Below are positions 9,204 through 17,789 of a stretch of DNA of 64,000 bases, piece after piece. Source of the DNA: Gordonia westfalica (lineage in GTDB: Bacteria; Actinomycetota; Actinomycetes; Mycobacteriales; Mycobacteriaceae); contig NZ_FNLM01000034.1 of NCBI RefSeq assembly GCF_900105725.1, forward strand, positions 310,001 to 374,000, read 5' to 3'. Position 1 is the stretch's first letter. Every line of letters starts with the position of its first letter. The notes beneath the pieces are model-generated. The model had not been told where the DNA came from and did no database searches. It was given only the letters and a program-made list of their open reading frames with translations. The position numbers were made by a program, and so were the translations under genes.

Positions 9204-10808
9204 TCACGGGATGTCGCGTCGTCGGAACCCGACGAAACCGATGGCCAGGAAGCCGAGGGCGACGAGGCCGATCCAGAGCAGTCCCCACCAGTCGGGGGTC
9301 GCGACGACGACGTCGGGCACATGGTGGAACGGGCTGAAACCGAGGGCCCAGTCGGGCAGTTTGAAGCTGGGGCCCAGCACCGTCATCACGAACGAGACGA
9401 GCACGCCCAGCCAGATCGCCGGACGAGTCGCCGGGCGGGCACCGAGTACGGCGACCGCGAAAGCGATGACCGTCCAGGCTGCGGGGATGGTCGCGACCGC
9501 CTGCAGGAGGGCGTCGCCGAAGGTGATCCCGATATCCGCGGTCGACGCGAAGATGCCCACCACGACACCTGCGATCATCAGGAACACCGCCGTCGCCAGC
9601 AGTGCGACACCGACATTCGTGGCGAGATACCGGAGTCGGTGGACAGCCGTCGCCAGCACGGGCTCGGCTCGGTCATCCAGTTCCTCGGTACGCACGCGGT
9701 TGACGATCTGCACGCCGGCGACCGAGACGACGATGCCGACGATGCTCAGGATGGTGGTGACGAACGCGGAGATCAGGTCGGCCGGGGATGCGGCACCGGA
9801 GGCGAAGATCGACGCCATCGCCGGGTTGCTCGTCAGCAGGTCTTTCACCGACCGGGTGAAATACCCGAAGACGACACCGAGACCGAGGAATGCCACCGCC
9901 CACGACATGATCGGCGCGCGATTGAGACGAAACGCCAGGCTCAGAGGTGTACCGACGTTCCCCCTCGGCGGCCCCGGACGGGAGGGGATCAGACCCTGAC
10001 CGAAATCGCGTGACGACTGCAATGCGAAACCGACGGCCGCGACGACGACCGCGAACGCGACGCCGATCAGCAACGGCCACCAGTGGTCGCCGGATGCCGG
10101 CCGGGTCTCCTCGATCCAGCCGAGTGGATTGATCCACATCGTCCACGTGGGTGCGCTGATCGAGAAGAGGAAACCTCGCAGGACGAACAGGATCCCGAGC
10201 AACGACACCGAGATCGTCGTCGCCGCACGGGCGTCGGCCCCGATCTGCGAACTGACCGCGGCGACGGCCGCGAACATCCAACCGGAGACGGTGAACCCGG
10301 CGGCGAGCAACGCCGACGACGCCCAGTCACCGCCGCACAATCCGGTCAGCACCCACGAGACGATGCCGATCGCGGTCGAACAGATCACCGCCATGACCAG
10401 GGCCGTCAGGAGTCGCGACGACCGGCCCGAGACGCCGGAGGCCAGCAGTTCCGCCTGACCCGAATCCTCCTGGCCGCGGCTGGCTTTGACGACGATGAAG
10501 ATCGCGCCCAGGGCGGCGATGAACCCGCCGAGCGCGAGACTGCGCCACGCGTTGAACCCGTCGGTGGTCGACAGATCGTAGGCGGGTCCGAAGATCAGTC
10601 CCAGCGCCGGATTCGCCCCGATCGTGGCCGCGAAAGCCTTACGTTCCAGAGCGTCGGAGAACAACCAGGGATAGATCAGCACCGACGACACCGACAACGC
10701 GGTGGGTAGCAGAATCCACGGCGCGAAAGACCGGCCCTCGTGGCGGAGTGAGGCATGGAGGAGTGGTCGGGTTCCGACCGTCGAGGCAGACGCCATCGCG
10801 CTGGTCAC
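9204..10808 (-). CDS. ABC exporter permease, polyketide-antibiotic exporter type
   Basis: A 534-residue membrane protein with about twelve hydrophobic segments in two related halves, resembling the permease family annotated as putative exporters of polyketide antibiotics (COG3559, tetronasin-resistance type). A conserved early motif SRGQEDSGQAELLASG after helix 3 is typical. It starts with GTG at 10808, overlapping the stop of the upstream ATPase gene by 4 nt (GTGA), so the two are translationally coupled. Together they should form an ATP-driven exporter of a hydrophobic compound or drug. No biosynthetic genes are adjacent, so the substrate is unknown. Confidence 0.85.
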   Translation of the reverse strand: MTSAMASASTVGTRPLLHASLRHEGRSFAPWILLPTALSVSSVLIYPWLFSDALERKAFAATIGANPALGLIFGPAYDLSTTDGFNAWRSLALGGFIAALGAIFIVVKASRGQEDSGQAELLASGVSGRSSRLLTALVMAVICSTAIGIVSWVLTGLCGGDWASSALLAAGFTVSGWMFAAVAAVSSQIGADARAATTISVSLLGILFVLRGFLFSISAPTWTMWINPLGWIEETRPASGDHWWPLLIGVAFAVVVAAVGFALQSSRDFGQGLIPSRPGPPRGNVGTPLSLAFRLNRAPIMSWAVAFLGLGVVFGYFTRSVKDLLTSNPAMASIFASGAASPADLISAFVTTILSIVGIVVSVAGVQIVNRVRTEELDDRAEPVLATAVHRLRYLATNVGVALLATAVFLMIAGVVVGIFASTADIGITFGDALLQAVATIPAAWTVIAFAVAVLGARPATRPAIWLGVLVSFVMTVLGPSFKLPDWALGFSPFHHVPDVVVATPDWWGLLWIGLVALGFLAIGFVGFRRRDIP

Positions 10809-11767
10809 TCCCCTGCCAACGGGTTGTCGGAGACGCGGACCCCGTCACCGTCGCTGTCGTAGAGCCGCAGGAACAGACTCTCGAGAGAAGGCGGTTCGAC
10901 GGTGAGGGACCGCAGTCCGCTCGCCGTCAACACCTCCATCGCCGCGCCGATCCGATCGGAATCGACTGTCGCGCTCAGACGGTGACCGTCGACGTCCACA
11001 TCGTGGAAGTCCGTGAGCCGGGCGGCGGCCGGGACGGTGTCGAGTTCGGCGCGGACCGCGGTCCGGGTGTGACCGCGCAACTCGGCCAGCGTGCCGGTCT
11101 CGACGATGACGCCGTCGCGGATGATGCTCACACGGTCGGCGAGGGATTCGACCTCGGCGAGGATGTGACTCGACAGCAGGACGGTCGTGCCACGCGCCTT
11201 GGCCTCCCCGACGACCTCCTGGAAGACGTTCTCCATCAACGGGTCCAGGCCCGATGTCGGCTCGTCGAGGATGAGCAGTTCGACGTCCGCCGCGAGGGCG
11301 GCGACGATCGCCACCTTCTGGCGGTTGCCTTTCGAGTACTGGCGTCCGCGCTTGGCGGTGTCGAGCTCGAACCGTTCGACGAGGTCGGCGCGCCGGTCCT
11401 CATCGAGTCCACCGCGCATCGAACCGAGGAGATCGATCATCTCGCCGCCGGTCATCGACGGCCACAGCGAGACGTCACCGGGCACATACGCCAGCCGGCG
11501 ATGCAGTTCGACGACGTCGTGCCACGGATCCCCACCGAGCAGTCGCACCTCACCCGCGTTGGCGCGGAGCAAGCCCAGGAGGACGCGGATCGTCGTCGAC
11601 TTGCCGGCACCGTTGGGGCCGAGGAACCCGTGGACCTCACCGCGGCGGACCTGGAGGTCGAGCCCGCGAAGTGCCTCGAACCTGCCGAAGGACTTGCGTA
11701 GACCCCGGACGTCGACGGGCAGATCCACAGGGCGTTGACCAGAGGTGTCGGACACTCCGGTGGGCAT
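10805..11767 (-). CDS. ABC exporter ATP-binding protein
   Basis: A 320-residue nucleotide-binding protein. Walker A is GPNGAGKST, the signature is YSKGNRQKV (a variant common in drug/antibiotic exporters), Walker B is LLILDEPTSGLDP, and the switch histidine is in LLSSHILAEVE. The C-terminal 90 residues form the regulatory extension usual in DrrA/CcmA-type ATPases. It is first in a two-gene operon with the permease. Start ATG at 11767 follows an AGGTAAG-like site. It energises export by the neighbouring permease. Confidence 0.92.
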   Translation of the reverse strand: MPTGVSDTSGQRPVDLPVDVRGLRKSFGRFEALRGLDLQVRRGEVHGFLGPNGAGKSTTIRVLLGLLRANAGEVRLLGGDPWHDVVELHRRLAYVPGDVSLWPSMTGGEMIDLLGSMRGGLDEDRRADLVERFELDTAKRGRQYSKGNRQKVAIVAALAADVELLILDEPTSGLDPLMENVFQEVVGEAKARGTTVLLSSHILAEVESLADRVSIIRDGVIVETGTLAELRGHTRTAVRAELDTVPAAARLTDFHDVDVDGHRLSATVDSDRIGAAMEVLTASGLRSLTVEPPSLESLFLRLYDSDGDGVRVSDNPLAGE

Positions 11768-11844
11768 GGCTTACCTCCAGGCTCGTCGGTCGCCATGATC
11801 GTTGCACAGCGGCCGAGGAGGTAGGCCGAAAAAAACGAGCCGAG

Positions 11845-12687
11845 TTACCCCTGTGCGGTGGCGGCCTTCTCGATGACCGCGGCCACCGCCGCCGGACGCG
11901 AGACCAGTGACGCATGAGACGCATTGACCTCCGAGGTGTGCCCCGAAGCGGCACGGAGCGCCATGAAGCGCTGCAACGCCGGCGGGATCACCCGGTCCTG
12001 CTGCGAAACCAGATACCAGCTGGGGACCTTCTTCCACGATGCCGGACCCGAAGGCTCGAGATTGGCGACGAGCGCCGCCGACTTCTGATGGGCGAACATG
12101 TCGGCAGCGGTCGCAATGCTGACGTCCTGCGCAAAGATCTCCCGGAAGTAGGGCCGTGCGATGTAGCCATCGAGGTTTCGTCCCGCCACACCCGTCGGGT
12201 CGTCGACGACCTTGACCTGCAGCGCCGGCGGCAGGAGTCGGCTGCCGGGATAGACCAGCGGGTTCAGCAGGCCCTGCACGAACTCGCCCTGTTCCGGAGC
12301 GAATGCCGCGATGTACACGTTGGCGACGACGTCGGGATCATCGACGTTCGTGATGACCATGCCCCCATACGAGTGACCGACCAGCACGATCGGGCCCTTG
12401 ATGGTGGCGAGCTTCTTCTCCAGGAGCGCGGAATCGTGAACCGGCCCGCGCAACGGATTGTCGAACCGCTGGACGGGATAACCCTCGGACGAGAGCCGCG
12501 CTGCGACGCCATCCCAGCCGGTTGAATCCGCGAATGCACCGTGTACCAGCACGATCGTCGGTTTCGGAGCCGCGGACGCGGACGAAACGGACAGTGTCGT
12601 CGCCGCGAAGGTTACGAGAATCAGAATCAGCGCCAATACGGTCGGGCGCAACGCTTTTCGGGTGGGATGTGGTGAGTCGGCGGCCAT
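11845..12687 (-). CDS. Secreted alpha/beta hydrolase
   Basis: A 280-residue alpha/beta-fold hydrolase with a Sec-type signal: basic start (PTRKALRP), a hydrophobic core of about 20 residues, and an Ala-X-Ala-like cleavage region SSASAAPKP. Mature-protein motifs are VLVHGAFAD (oxyanion region), VGHSYGGMV (nucleophile serine elbow), and a C-terminal histidine in NASHASLV. It resembles extracellular esterase-like hydrolases (COG0596 type) common in actinobacteria. ATG at 12687 is chosen because AAGGG lies just upstream. A longer frame from 12750 would add 21 residues that are not signal-like. Substrate is unknown. Confidence 0.85.
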   Translation of the reverse strand: MAADSPHPTRKALRPTVLALILILVTFAATTLSVSSASAAPKPTIVLVHGAFADSTGWDGVAARLSSEGYPVQRFDNPLRGPVHDSALLEKKLATIKGPIVLVGHSYGGMVITNVDDPDVVANVYIAAFAPEQGEFVQGLLNPLVYPGSRLLPPALQVKVVDDPTGVAGRNLDGYIARPYFREIFAQDVSIATAADMFAHQKSAALVANLEPSGPASWKKVPSWYLVSQQDRVIPPALQRFMALRAASGHTSEVNASHASLVSRPAAVAAVIEKAATAQG

Positions 12688-12784
12688 GAGAGAACCCTTC
12701 GTGCACGAGAAGTTTCGGCCCCGACAGTCGCCGACGTTACCGGGGTTCACCCAGGTTGTACGTGGTTCAGCGGTATCGCACCGC

Positions 12785-12988
12785 CTACTTCTTGCTCAGC
12801 GACGACTCCTTGTGGGCGGCCTTGGCGCCCGTCTTCGTCGACTTCACGATCCAATAGGGTTCGTCCTCACTGGCTTTGAACTTCTGTCCCTCGAACGTGA
12901 ACTCCTTGGTTCGCCTCTCCTCCGCGGTCCCCTCGGTCTGACCCTGCGAGGTGTTCCAGCGGACGGTGTCGTTCTTGTTGATCGCCAT
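12785..12988 (-). CDS. Small Tudor-like (DUF2945/HVA1) protein
   Basis: A 67-residue basic protein. The sequence starts MAINKNDTVRWNTSQG and contains TEGTAEERRTKEF and a C-terminal KSTKTGAKAAHK, matching the hypervirulence-associated HVA1/DUF2945 Tudor-domain family. Family members are short stress- or growth-phase-related proteins with no proven biochemical role. ATG at 12988 is preferred to one at 13021 since family proteins begin with a lysine/asparagine-rich strand right after Met. It is divergent from the molybdopterin oxidoreductase gene. Confidence 0.75.
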   Translation of the reverse strand: MAINKNDTVRWNTSQGQTEGTAEERRTKEFTFEGQKFKASEDEPYWIVKSTKTGAKAAHKESSLSKK

Positions 12989-13046
12989 GCCCCGGAGTGC
13001 CCACGGTCGATGTTCCGCCAAACCTCGCCATACAGCCGTGCTCTTC

Positions 13047-13060
13047 GTCTACGCGTAGAC
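13047..13060. promoter_or_regulatory. 14-bp perfect palindrome before the oxidoreductase start
   Basis: GTCTACGCGTAGAC is its own reverse complement. It sits 9 nt upstream of the ATG at 13070, in the 81-bp divergent region shared with the DUF2945 gene. A dimeric regulator could bind here; no cognate regulator is adjacent. Confidence 0.4.
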
Positions 13061-13069
13061 TCCGCGACC

Positions 13070-13666
13070 ATGGCGATCGTCAACCGAGGGTTCGTGGGCC
13101 GCCGCGACCGCGATGCCCGACGGCTGCCGCCGGGGCAGTACACCACGCTCGACTTCCCGGTGTTGTCGGCCGAGCCCACACCGTCGATCCCCCTGGACAA
13201 ATGGTCGCTCGTCGTCCAGTCCGCCGAGCACCGGGCGACGACGTTCACGTGGGAGCGGTTCCAGGCGTTGCCCCACGACGAGATCACCACCGACATCCAC
13301 TGCGTCACAAGGTGGTCGAAGTTCGCCACCCGCTGGCGCGGGGTCTCCTTCGACACCCTGATCGATGCGCTGCCCTTCGAACCCGCCCCGTACGTCATGG
13401 CCCACTGTTACGGCGGGTACACCACCAACGTCCCGCTCGCCGACCTGATCGGCGGGCGAGGCTGGGTCGCCGACACCTACGACGGGGAGCCGCTGGCACC
13501 CGAACACGGCGGTCCCGCCCGACTCCTCGTCCCCCACCTCTACTTCTGGAAGAGCGCGAAATGGATTCGGCGCCTACGGTTCATGCCCGACGACACACCG
13601 GGCTTCTGGGAGGAGCGCGGATACCACATGTACGGCGACCCCTGGCGTGAGCAGCGGTACTCGTGA
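13070..13666 (+). CDS. Sulfite-oxidase-like molybdopterin oxidoreductase
   Basis: A 198-residue protein containing only the molybdopterin-binding core of the sulfite oxidase/YedY (MsrP) family. The cysteine that ligates molybdenum is in DIHCVTRWSK. Other family landmarks are WSLVVQ, MAHCYGGYTTNVPLADL and the C-terminal FWKSAKWIRRLRFM. No twin-arginine signal is present, so it is probably cytosolic, unlike E. coli MsrP. The gene overlaps the downstream flavin reductase by 4 nt (GTGA), so the reductase is the likely electron donor. The start at 13070 gives the normal family N-terminus; in-frame sequence upstream overlaps another gene's control region. Confidence 0.88.
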   Translation: MAIVNRGFVGRRDRDARRLPPGQYTTLDFPVLSAEPTPSIPLDKWSLVVQSAEHRATTFTWERFQALPHDEITTDIHCVTRWSKFATRWRGVSFDTLIDALPFEPAPYVMAHCYGGYTTNVPLADLIGGRGWVADTYDGEPLAPEHGGPARLLVPHLYFWKSAKWIRRLRFMPDDTPGFWEERGYHMYGDPWREQRYS

Positions 13667-14379
13667 CCGATTGGCTGCTGACGACGGTGACCTCCGTCGT
13701 CGACATCACCCCGTCCGCACGCACCCTGCGTCTCGCCCTGCCCGAACCCGTCCATGTGCTTCCCGGCCAGCACGTCGACATCCGGCTCACCGCCGAGGAC
13801 GGCTACTCCACCGCCCGCACGTACTCGGTGTCGGATGCCCGGGAGACGCGGTCGCTCGAGGTGACCGTCGAACGCCTCGACGACGGTGAGGTGTCCCCGT
13901 ATCTCGTCGATGTCGTCGAGGTCGGTGATCCCCTGGAGATCAGTGGACCGCACGGTTGGTACTTCACGTGGGCCTCCGGCGACGACCGACCGGTGCAGTT
14001 GATCGGCGGAGGATCCGGGGTGGCGCCGCTGATGTCGATGATCCGCAGTCGCGAGGTCGACGCGCCTCTGACGCCCTTCTCGCTGGTCTACTCGGTGCGC
14101 AGCCCGGAGCGGATCTACTACCGCGACGAGATCCGTCAGCTCATGGACCACCATCGGATGGATCTGCACCTCGTCCACACCCGTGTCGCACCCCCGGGAT
14201 CGGCGAGGCCGGCGGGACGTCTCGACCCGGAGGAGCTGGCCGCGCTCACCATGGACCCCTCGAGGTCGCCGACCGTGTACATCTGCGGGCCGAACCGCTT
14301 CGTCGAGGACTGCGCGAACTGGATGGTCGACGCCGGGCACGATCCGACCCGCATCCGCACCGAACGATTCGGCGACTGA
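13663..14379 (+). CDS. FAD/NAD(P)-binding ferredoxin reductase-type protein
   Basis: A 238-residue ferredoxin-NADP reductase-fold protein. The FAD-binding motif is RTYSVSDA, the nucleotide-binding glycine motif is LIGGGSGVAPLMSMIRSR, and the C-terminal YICGPNRFVEDCANW is the usual CGP element. No 2Fe-2S or heme domain is fused to it. The GTG start overlaps the stop of the molybdopterin gene, giving tight coupling. The likely job is to pass electrons from NAD(P)H to that enzyme, a soluble alternative to the membrane partner MsrQ. That pairing is inferred from gene order. Confidence 0.88.
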   Translation: MTDWLLTTVTSVVDITPSARTLRLALPEPVHVLPGQHVDIRLTAEDGYSTARTYSVSDARETRSLEVTVERLDDGEVSPYLVDVVEVGDPLEISGPHGWYFTWASGDDRPVQLIGGGSGVAPLMSMIRSREVDAPLTPFSLVYSVRSPERIYYRDEIRQLMDHHRMDLHLVHTRVAPPGSARPAGRLDPEELAALTMDPSRSPTVYICGPNRFVEDCANWMVDAGHDPTRIRTERFGD

Positions 14380-14446
14380 CCCTCTACAACCTGCGGGTTC
14401 CGGCCAATGAGTACTGGTGAGCGCGGACCGGAAGTAGCGTGGCGGC

Positions 14447-14923
14447 ATGACTTCTGCGTATGACTTCACCGCGACCGGGATCGACGGCAACCCGGTCGCC
14501 CTCTCGGCGTACCGGGGCGAACCGCTGCTGATCGTGAACACCGCTTCGAAGTGCGGCTTCACGCCGCAGTATGAGGGCCTCGAGACGCTTCATCGCGACT
14601 ATCAGGAACAGGGGCTGCGAGTCCTCGGCTTCCCCTGCGACCAGTTCGCGCATCAGGAACCCGGCAACGAGGAAGAGATCAAGAACTTCTGTTCACTCAC
14701 CTACGACGTCACGTTCCCGATGTTCGCCAAGGTCGACGTGAACGGTCCCGACGCCCATCCCCTGTTCGAGTGGCTCCGCCACCAGAAGTCGGGTGTGTTC
14801 GGGGGTCGGATCAAATGGAACTTCACCAAATTCCTGGTGAACCGCGACGGAGTCGTCGTCGAACGGTTCGCGCCGGCCACCAAACCCGAGAAACTGGTCG
14901 GGTCCATCGAGAAGCAACTGTGA
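14447..14923 (+). CDS. Glutathione peroxidase family (thiol peroxidase)
   Basis: A 158-residue thioredoxin-fold peroxidase with the GPx signature NTASKCGFTPQYEGL. The peroxidatic residue is Cys36, not selenocysteine. The other tetrad residues are visible in the Gln motif and WNFTKFLV. The segment GFPCDQFAHQEPG contains the usual second cysteine. Actinobacterial enzymes of this type generally use thioredoxin and reduce hydrogen or lipid peroxides in the cytosol. The gene follows the redox pair by about 70 nt on the same strand. Confidence 0.93.
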   Translation: MTSAYDFTATGIDGNPVALSAYRGEPLLIVNTASKCGFTPQYEGLETLHRDYQEQGLRVLGFPCDQFAHQEPGNEEEIKNFCSLTYDVTFPMFAKVDVNGPDAHPLFEWLRHQKSGVFGGRIKWNFTKFLVNRDGVVVERFAPATKPEKLVGSIEKQL

Positions 14924-14949
14924 CCCGGCGACGGTAGGGACGCGACCTC

Positions 14950-15858
14950 GTGAGCCGGACAACGTCGTTCGTGCGCGTGGTGATCGCCTACGTGGTGGCA
15001 CTCGGGGTCGCCGCCGCGTGGCTGTGGCTGGGGCCCGACACCGGTCACCTGTGGCTCGACACCCTCATCGCCGACCTCTGGGCGACCCTCGTGATCTTCG
15101 GCTTCAGCCGCCGGTACTCGAACTCGAGTATGTACGACGCCTATTGGAGCGTCATACCGCCCGTGCTCCTGGTGTACTGGTGGGCCGCCGGCGATGTCGG
15201 CATCGGCGCGGTGCAGTGCTGGGTCATCGCCGTGGTCGTCGCGGTGTGGGCGATCCGCCTGACCGCCAACTGGGCGATCGGGTGGCCGGGTCTGCATCAC
15301 GAGGACTGGCGCTACGGGTTGCTCAAGGAACGTGCCGGCGGTGCCGCGTTCATCGTCGACCTCTTCGCCATCCACGTCATTCCCACCATCCAGGTGTTCC
15401 TGGGCATGGTCCCGGTGTATATCGCGGTGACACACACGGATTCGACGATCGGCTGGCTCACCGCACTCGCCGCGGTCGTCGGTGTCGCCGCCATCTCCCT
15501 CGAGTACGTCGCCGACGCCCAACTGCGTCGTTTCGCCGCGCATCGCAGGCCGGGGTCGGTCCTGGACACCGGCGTGTGGTCGTGGTCCCGGCACCCGAAC
15601 TACTTCGGCGAGTTCTCGTTCTGGGTGGCGATGGCGTTGTTCGGGATCGCGGCGTCACCCTCCGACTGGTGGTGGTCACTCGTCGGCGTGGTGGTGATGC
15701 TGGCGATGTTCCTGGGCGCCAGCATTCCGATGATGGAGCAGCGCAGCCTGTCCCGACGTCCCGGCTATGCCGACGTCGTCGACCGTGTGTCGCGTTTCGT
15801 ACCCCGGCCGCCTCGCCGTGCCCGGCCGCCGCATGCCACCGAACGCATCCCCGGATGA
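14950..15858 (+). CDS. DUF1295 membrane protein (steroid 5-alpha-reductase-like fold)
   Basis: A 302-residue polytopic membrane protein with about seven helices. The C-terminal region has the DUF1295 signature GVWSWSRHPNYFGEFSFWVAM, then MMEQRSLSRRPGYADVVDRVSRFVP, shared with 5-alpha-reductase and isoprenylcysteine methyltransferase folds. It may reduce or modify a lipid or steroid using NADPH; the precise reaction is not known. The start is GTG, 26 nt after the peroxidase gene. Its stop overlaps the next gene's ATG (ATGA), so the two products probably function together. Confidence 0.85.
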   Translation: MSRTTSFVRVVIAYVVALGVAAAWLWLGPDTGHLWLDTLIADLWATLVIFGFSRRYSNSSMYDAYWSVIPPVLLVYWWAAGDVGIGAVQCWVIAVVVAVWAIRLTANWAIGWPGLHHEDWRYGLLKERAGGAAFIVDLFAIHVIPTIQVFLGMVPVYIAVTHTDSTIGWLTALAAVVGVAAISLEYVADAQLRRFAAHRRPGSVLDTGVWSWSRHPNYFGEFSFWVAMALFGIAASPSDWWWSLVGVVVMLAMFLGASIPMMEQRSLSRRPGYADVVDRVSRFVPRPPRRARPPHATERIPG

Positions 15859-17012
15859 CCCGATCCCGCGTCGTCGTCGCCGGCCTCGGCGACACCGGCA
15901 TCCTCACCGCCATTCATCTGTCCCGTCACGCCGACGTCGTCGGGATCTCGTCGAAGCCCGGGCTGGTCAGCGGTCAGGAACTCGGGCTCCGCCTGAGCCG
16001 GCCCGACACCTGGGCCCGTGACTACCGGATCCCGTTCGACCGATTCCGCAAGCTGGACCGTGTCCGCACCGTCCATGGATCGCTGACCGCCGCCGACCTC
16101 GGCGAGCGGACGGTCACCCTCACCAGCGCCGACGGAGCCGAGCGCGTCGAACTGTTCGACGCTCTGGTGATCGCAACCGGGGTCCGCAACGGCTTCTGGC
16201 GGCGGCCCGGTCTCCAGTCACCGACCGACGTCGACCGGGATCTCGCCGCCGCACATCTCCGGCTGGCGGACGCGAAGTCGATCGCGGTGATCGGGGGCGG
16301 GGCCGCCGCGGTGAGTGCGGCGGCGAACCTGGCTGCGACGTGGCCGGGCAAGCGCATCGATCTCTATCACCCCGGCGAGCGCGCGCTACCCCGTCACCAT
16401 CGGCGAACCTGGCAGAACGTTTCGGCGCGGCTGCGCGGCCTCGGCATCGGGGTGCACGGCGGACACCGCGCGAAAGTGCCCGACGGCTTCGCCTGCGACG
16501 AGATCACCACCGGACCCGTGCACTGGTCCACCGGGCAGGACAGCGTGCAGGCCGACGCGGTGCTCTGGGCGATCGGTCGGGTGACCCCGAACTCGGAGTG
16601 GTTGCCCGCGGAGATCCTCGATGCGGACGGATTCGTCCGTGTGACACCGGAACTCCGAGTTCCCGGCCACGAACTCGTCTACGCCCTCGGAGACATCGCC
16701 GCGACCGATGTCCTACGGAGTTCAGCCCGCAACCGGGCTGACCGGCTTCTCGCCCACAACATCCGAGTCGACCTGGCAAGCCGGCCGGACCGGGCGAAGC
16801 GGTACACACCGCCCCGACGGCGGTGGGGTTCGGTTCTCGGTGCGCAGCACGACGGTCTGCAGGTGTTCGCGCCGAACGGCCGGGCGTTCCGTTTCCCGGC
16901 CTGGTCGGTTGACACGGTGTTGCAGCCGTGGATCGTGCGGCGTGGGATCTACGGCGGGATTCGCGACGCGGACGTTCCGGGATCGGCCGGTCATCGGCGG
17001 CGTCGTACCTGA
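15855..17012 (+). CDS. FAD-dependent oxidoreductase (NDH-2-like)
   Basis: A 385-residue pyridine nucleotide-disulfide oxidoreductase-type flavoprotein. The N-terminal dinucleotide fold is VVVAGLGDTGILTAIHL, the second is IAVIGGGAAAVSAAANL, and the C-terminal FAD motif is LVYALGDIAATD. The layout resembles AIF/NDH-2-type quinone or ferredoxin reductases. No redox-active CxxxxC is present, so it is not a disulfide reductase. ATG at 15855 overlaps the DUF1295 stop by 4 nt; the frame is open far upstream but that part is the shadow of the DUF1295 gene. It may feed electrons to its membrane partner, which is inference. Confidence 0.87.
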   Translation: MTRSRVVVAGLGDTGILTAIHLSRHADVVGISSKPGLVSGQELGLRLSRPDTWARDYRIPFDRFRKLDRVRTVHGSLTAADLGERTVTLTSADGAERVELFDALVIATGVRNGFWRRPGLQSPTDVDRDLAAAHLRLADAKSIAVIGGGAAAVSAAANLAATWPGKRIDLYHPGERALPRHHRRTWQNVSARLRGLGIGVHGGHRAKVPDGFACDEITTGPVHWSTGQDSVQADAVLWAIGRVTPNSEWLPAEILDADGFVRVTPELRVPGHELVYALGDIAATDVLRSSARNRADRLLAHNIRVDLASRPDRAKRYTPPRRRWGSVLGAQHDGLQVFAPNGRAFRFPAWSVDTVLQPWIVRRGIYGGIRDADVPGSAGHRRRRT

Positions 17013-17042
17013 AAGGTCATCTTCCCCGCATAGACTCGGCCC

Positions 17043-17699
17043 ATGAGCAACGAGCCGTTCTCGACCCATTCGTCAGATCCGGTCGACCCGCCGCCCGGGT
17101 CGCACACCGCGCCGGTCCCGCCCGCGGGGTCGCCGACGCCGCCGGGGGCTCCCGCGACCACCGATGCTTCGCTGAAGCCGACGGCCGCCGAACGGGCGAA
17201 CACCATCGTCAAGAAGGCCGTCGTCGGCCTCATCATCGCCGCGCTGCTGGTGATCACCTACTTCATCCTCGAGGCGTTTCTGCCGCGCTGGTGGGCCGGT
17301 CAGATCGGCAATCGGGTCAACGGTTCGATGGTCAGTGGGGTGTGGACGGGCCTCGTCCTGGGAGTCCTGTGCACCTTCGTCCCGCTACTGCTGTTCACGT
17401 TGGCGTTCCTGAGTCGCAGCCGGATGAGGAATGTCCCCGCGATCGCATTCGCGGTGGCCGGCGTCATCGTGGCGATCCCCAACCTGCTGACGCTCTCGGT
17501 CGTGGCCGGCGGAGGCAACGGCGCGCACGCGGGTGAACGCATCTTCGACGTCGACGCACCCGGATTCCGCGCCGCCACCGCCTGGGGCGTGATCATCGGC
17601 GTCGCGCTCGCGATCGCCGTCGGCTGGTTCATCTGGCGCTACCGGCGTCGTGGGCGGCAGCTGGAGGCCACCAGTCCGAAGAAGCAGAAGAAGAAGTGA
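17043..17699 (+). CDS. Four-helix membrane protein with proline-rich N-terminus
   Basis: A 218-residue protein. Residues 1-45 are rich in Pro, Thr and Ser and look disordered. Four hydrophobic segments follow (about 60-80, 103-123, 133-155, 178-198), and the tail is strongly basic (SPKKQKKK). The family is conserved as a permease-like hypothetical in mycolic-acid bacteria, but function is unknown. It is followed by a perfect hairpin terminator. Confidence 0.72.
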   Translation: MSNEPFSTHSSDPVDPPPGSHTAPVPPAGSPTPPGAPATTDASLKPTAAERANTIVKKAVVGLIIAALLVITYFILEAFLPRWWAGQIGNRVNGSMVSGVWTGLVLGVLCTFVPLLLFTLAFLSRSRMRNVPAIAFAVAGVIVAIPNLLTLSVVAGGGNGAHAGERIFDVDAPGFRAATAWGVIIGVALAIAVGWFIWRYRRRGRQLEATSPKKQKKK

Positions 17700-17721
17700 T
17701 GGTCGGATAGACCCAGTTCGA

Positions 17722-17765
17722 CGGATCAACCCGCCATCGGCGTTGGAGGATGGCGGGTTGATCCG
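17722..17765. terminator. Perfect 17-bp hairpin between convergent genes
   Basis: Arms 17722-17738 and 17749-17765 are exactly complementary (CGGATCAACCCGCCATC and its partner) with a 10-nt loop. It lies between the membrane-protein gene and the convergent acyl-CoA ligase gene, so it can end transcription from either side. T-rich sequence after the stem is short. Confidence 0.85.
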
Positions 17766-17789
17766 ATTCTGGCGGGTTCGCGGGGGCGG

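Noticed and set aside
12662..13069. N-terminal extension of the molybdopterin oxidoreductase
   Set aside because: The added 136 codons overlap the DUF2945 gene on the other strand, contain no family match, and include the palindrome before the true start.
15018..15854. Extended start of the FAD oxidoreductase
   Set aside because: It is the +2 shadow of the DUF1295 gene; the nucleotide-binding fold begins at ATG 15855.
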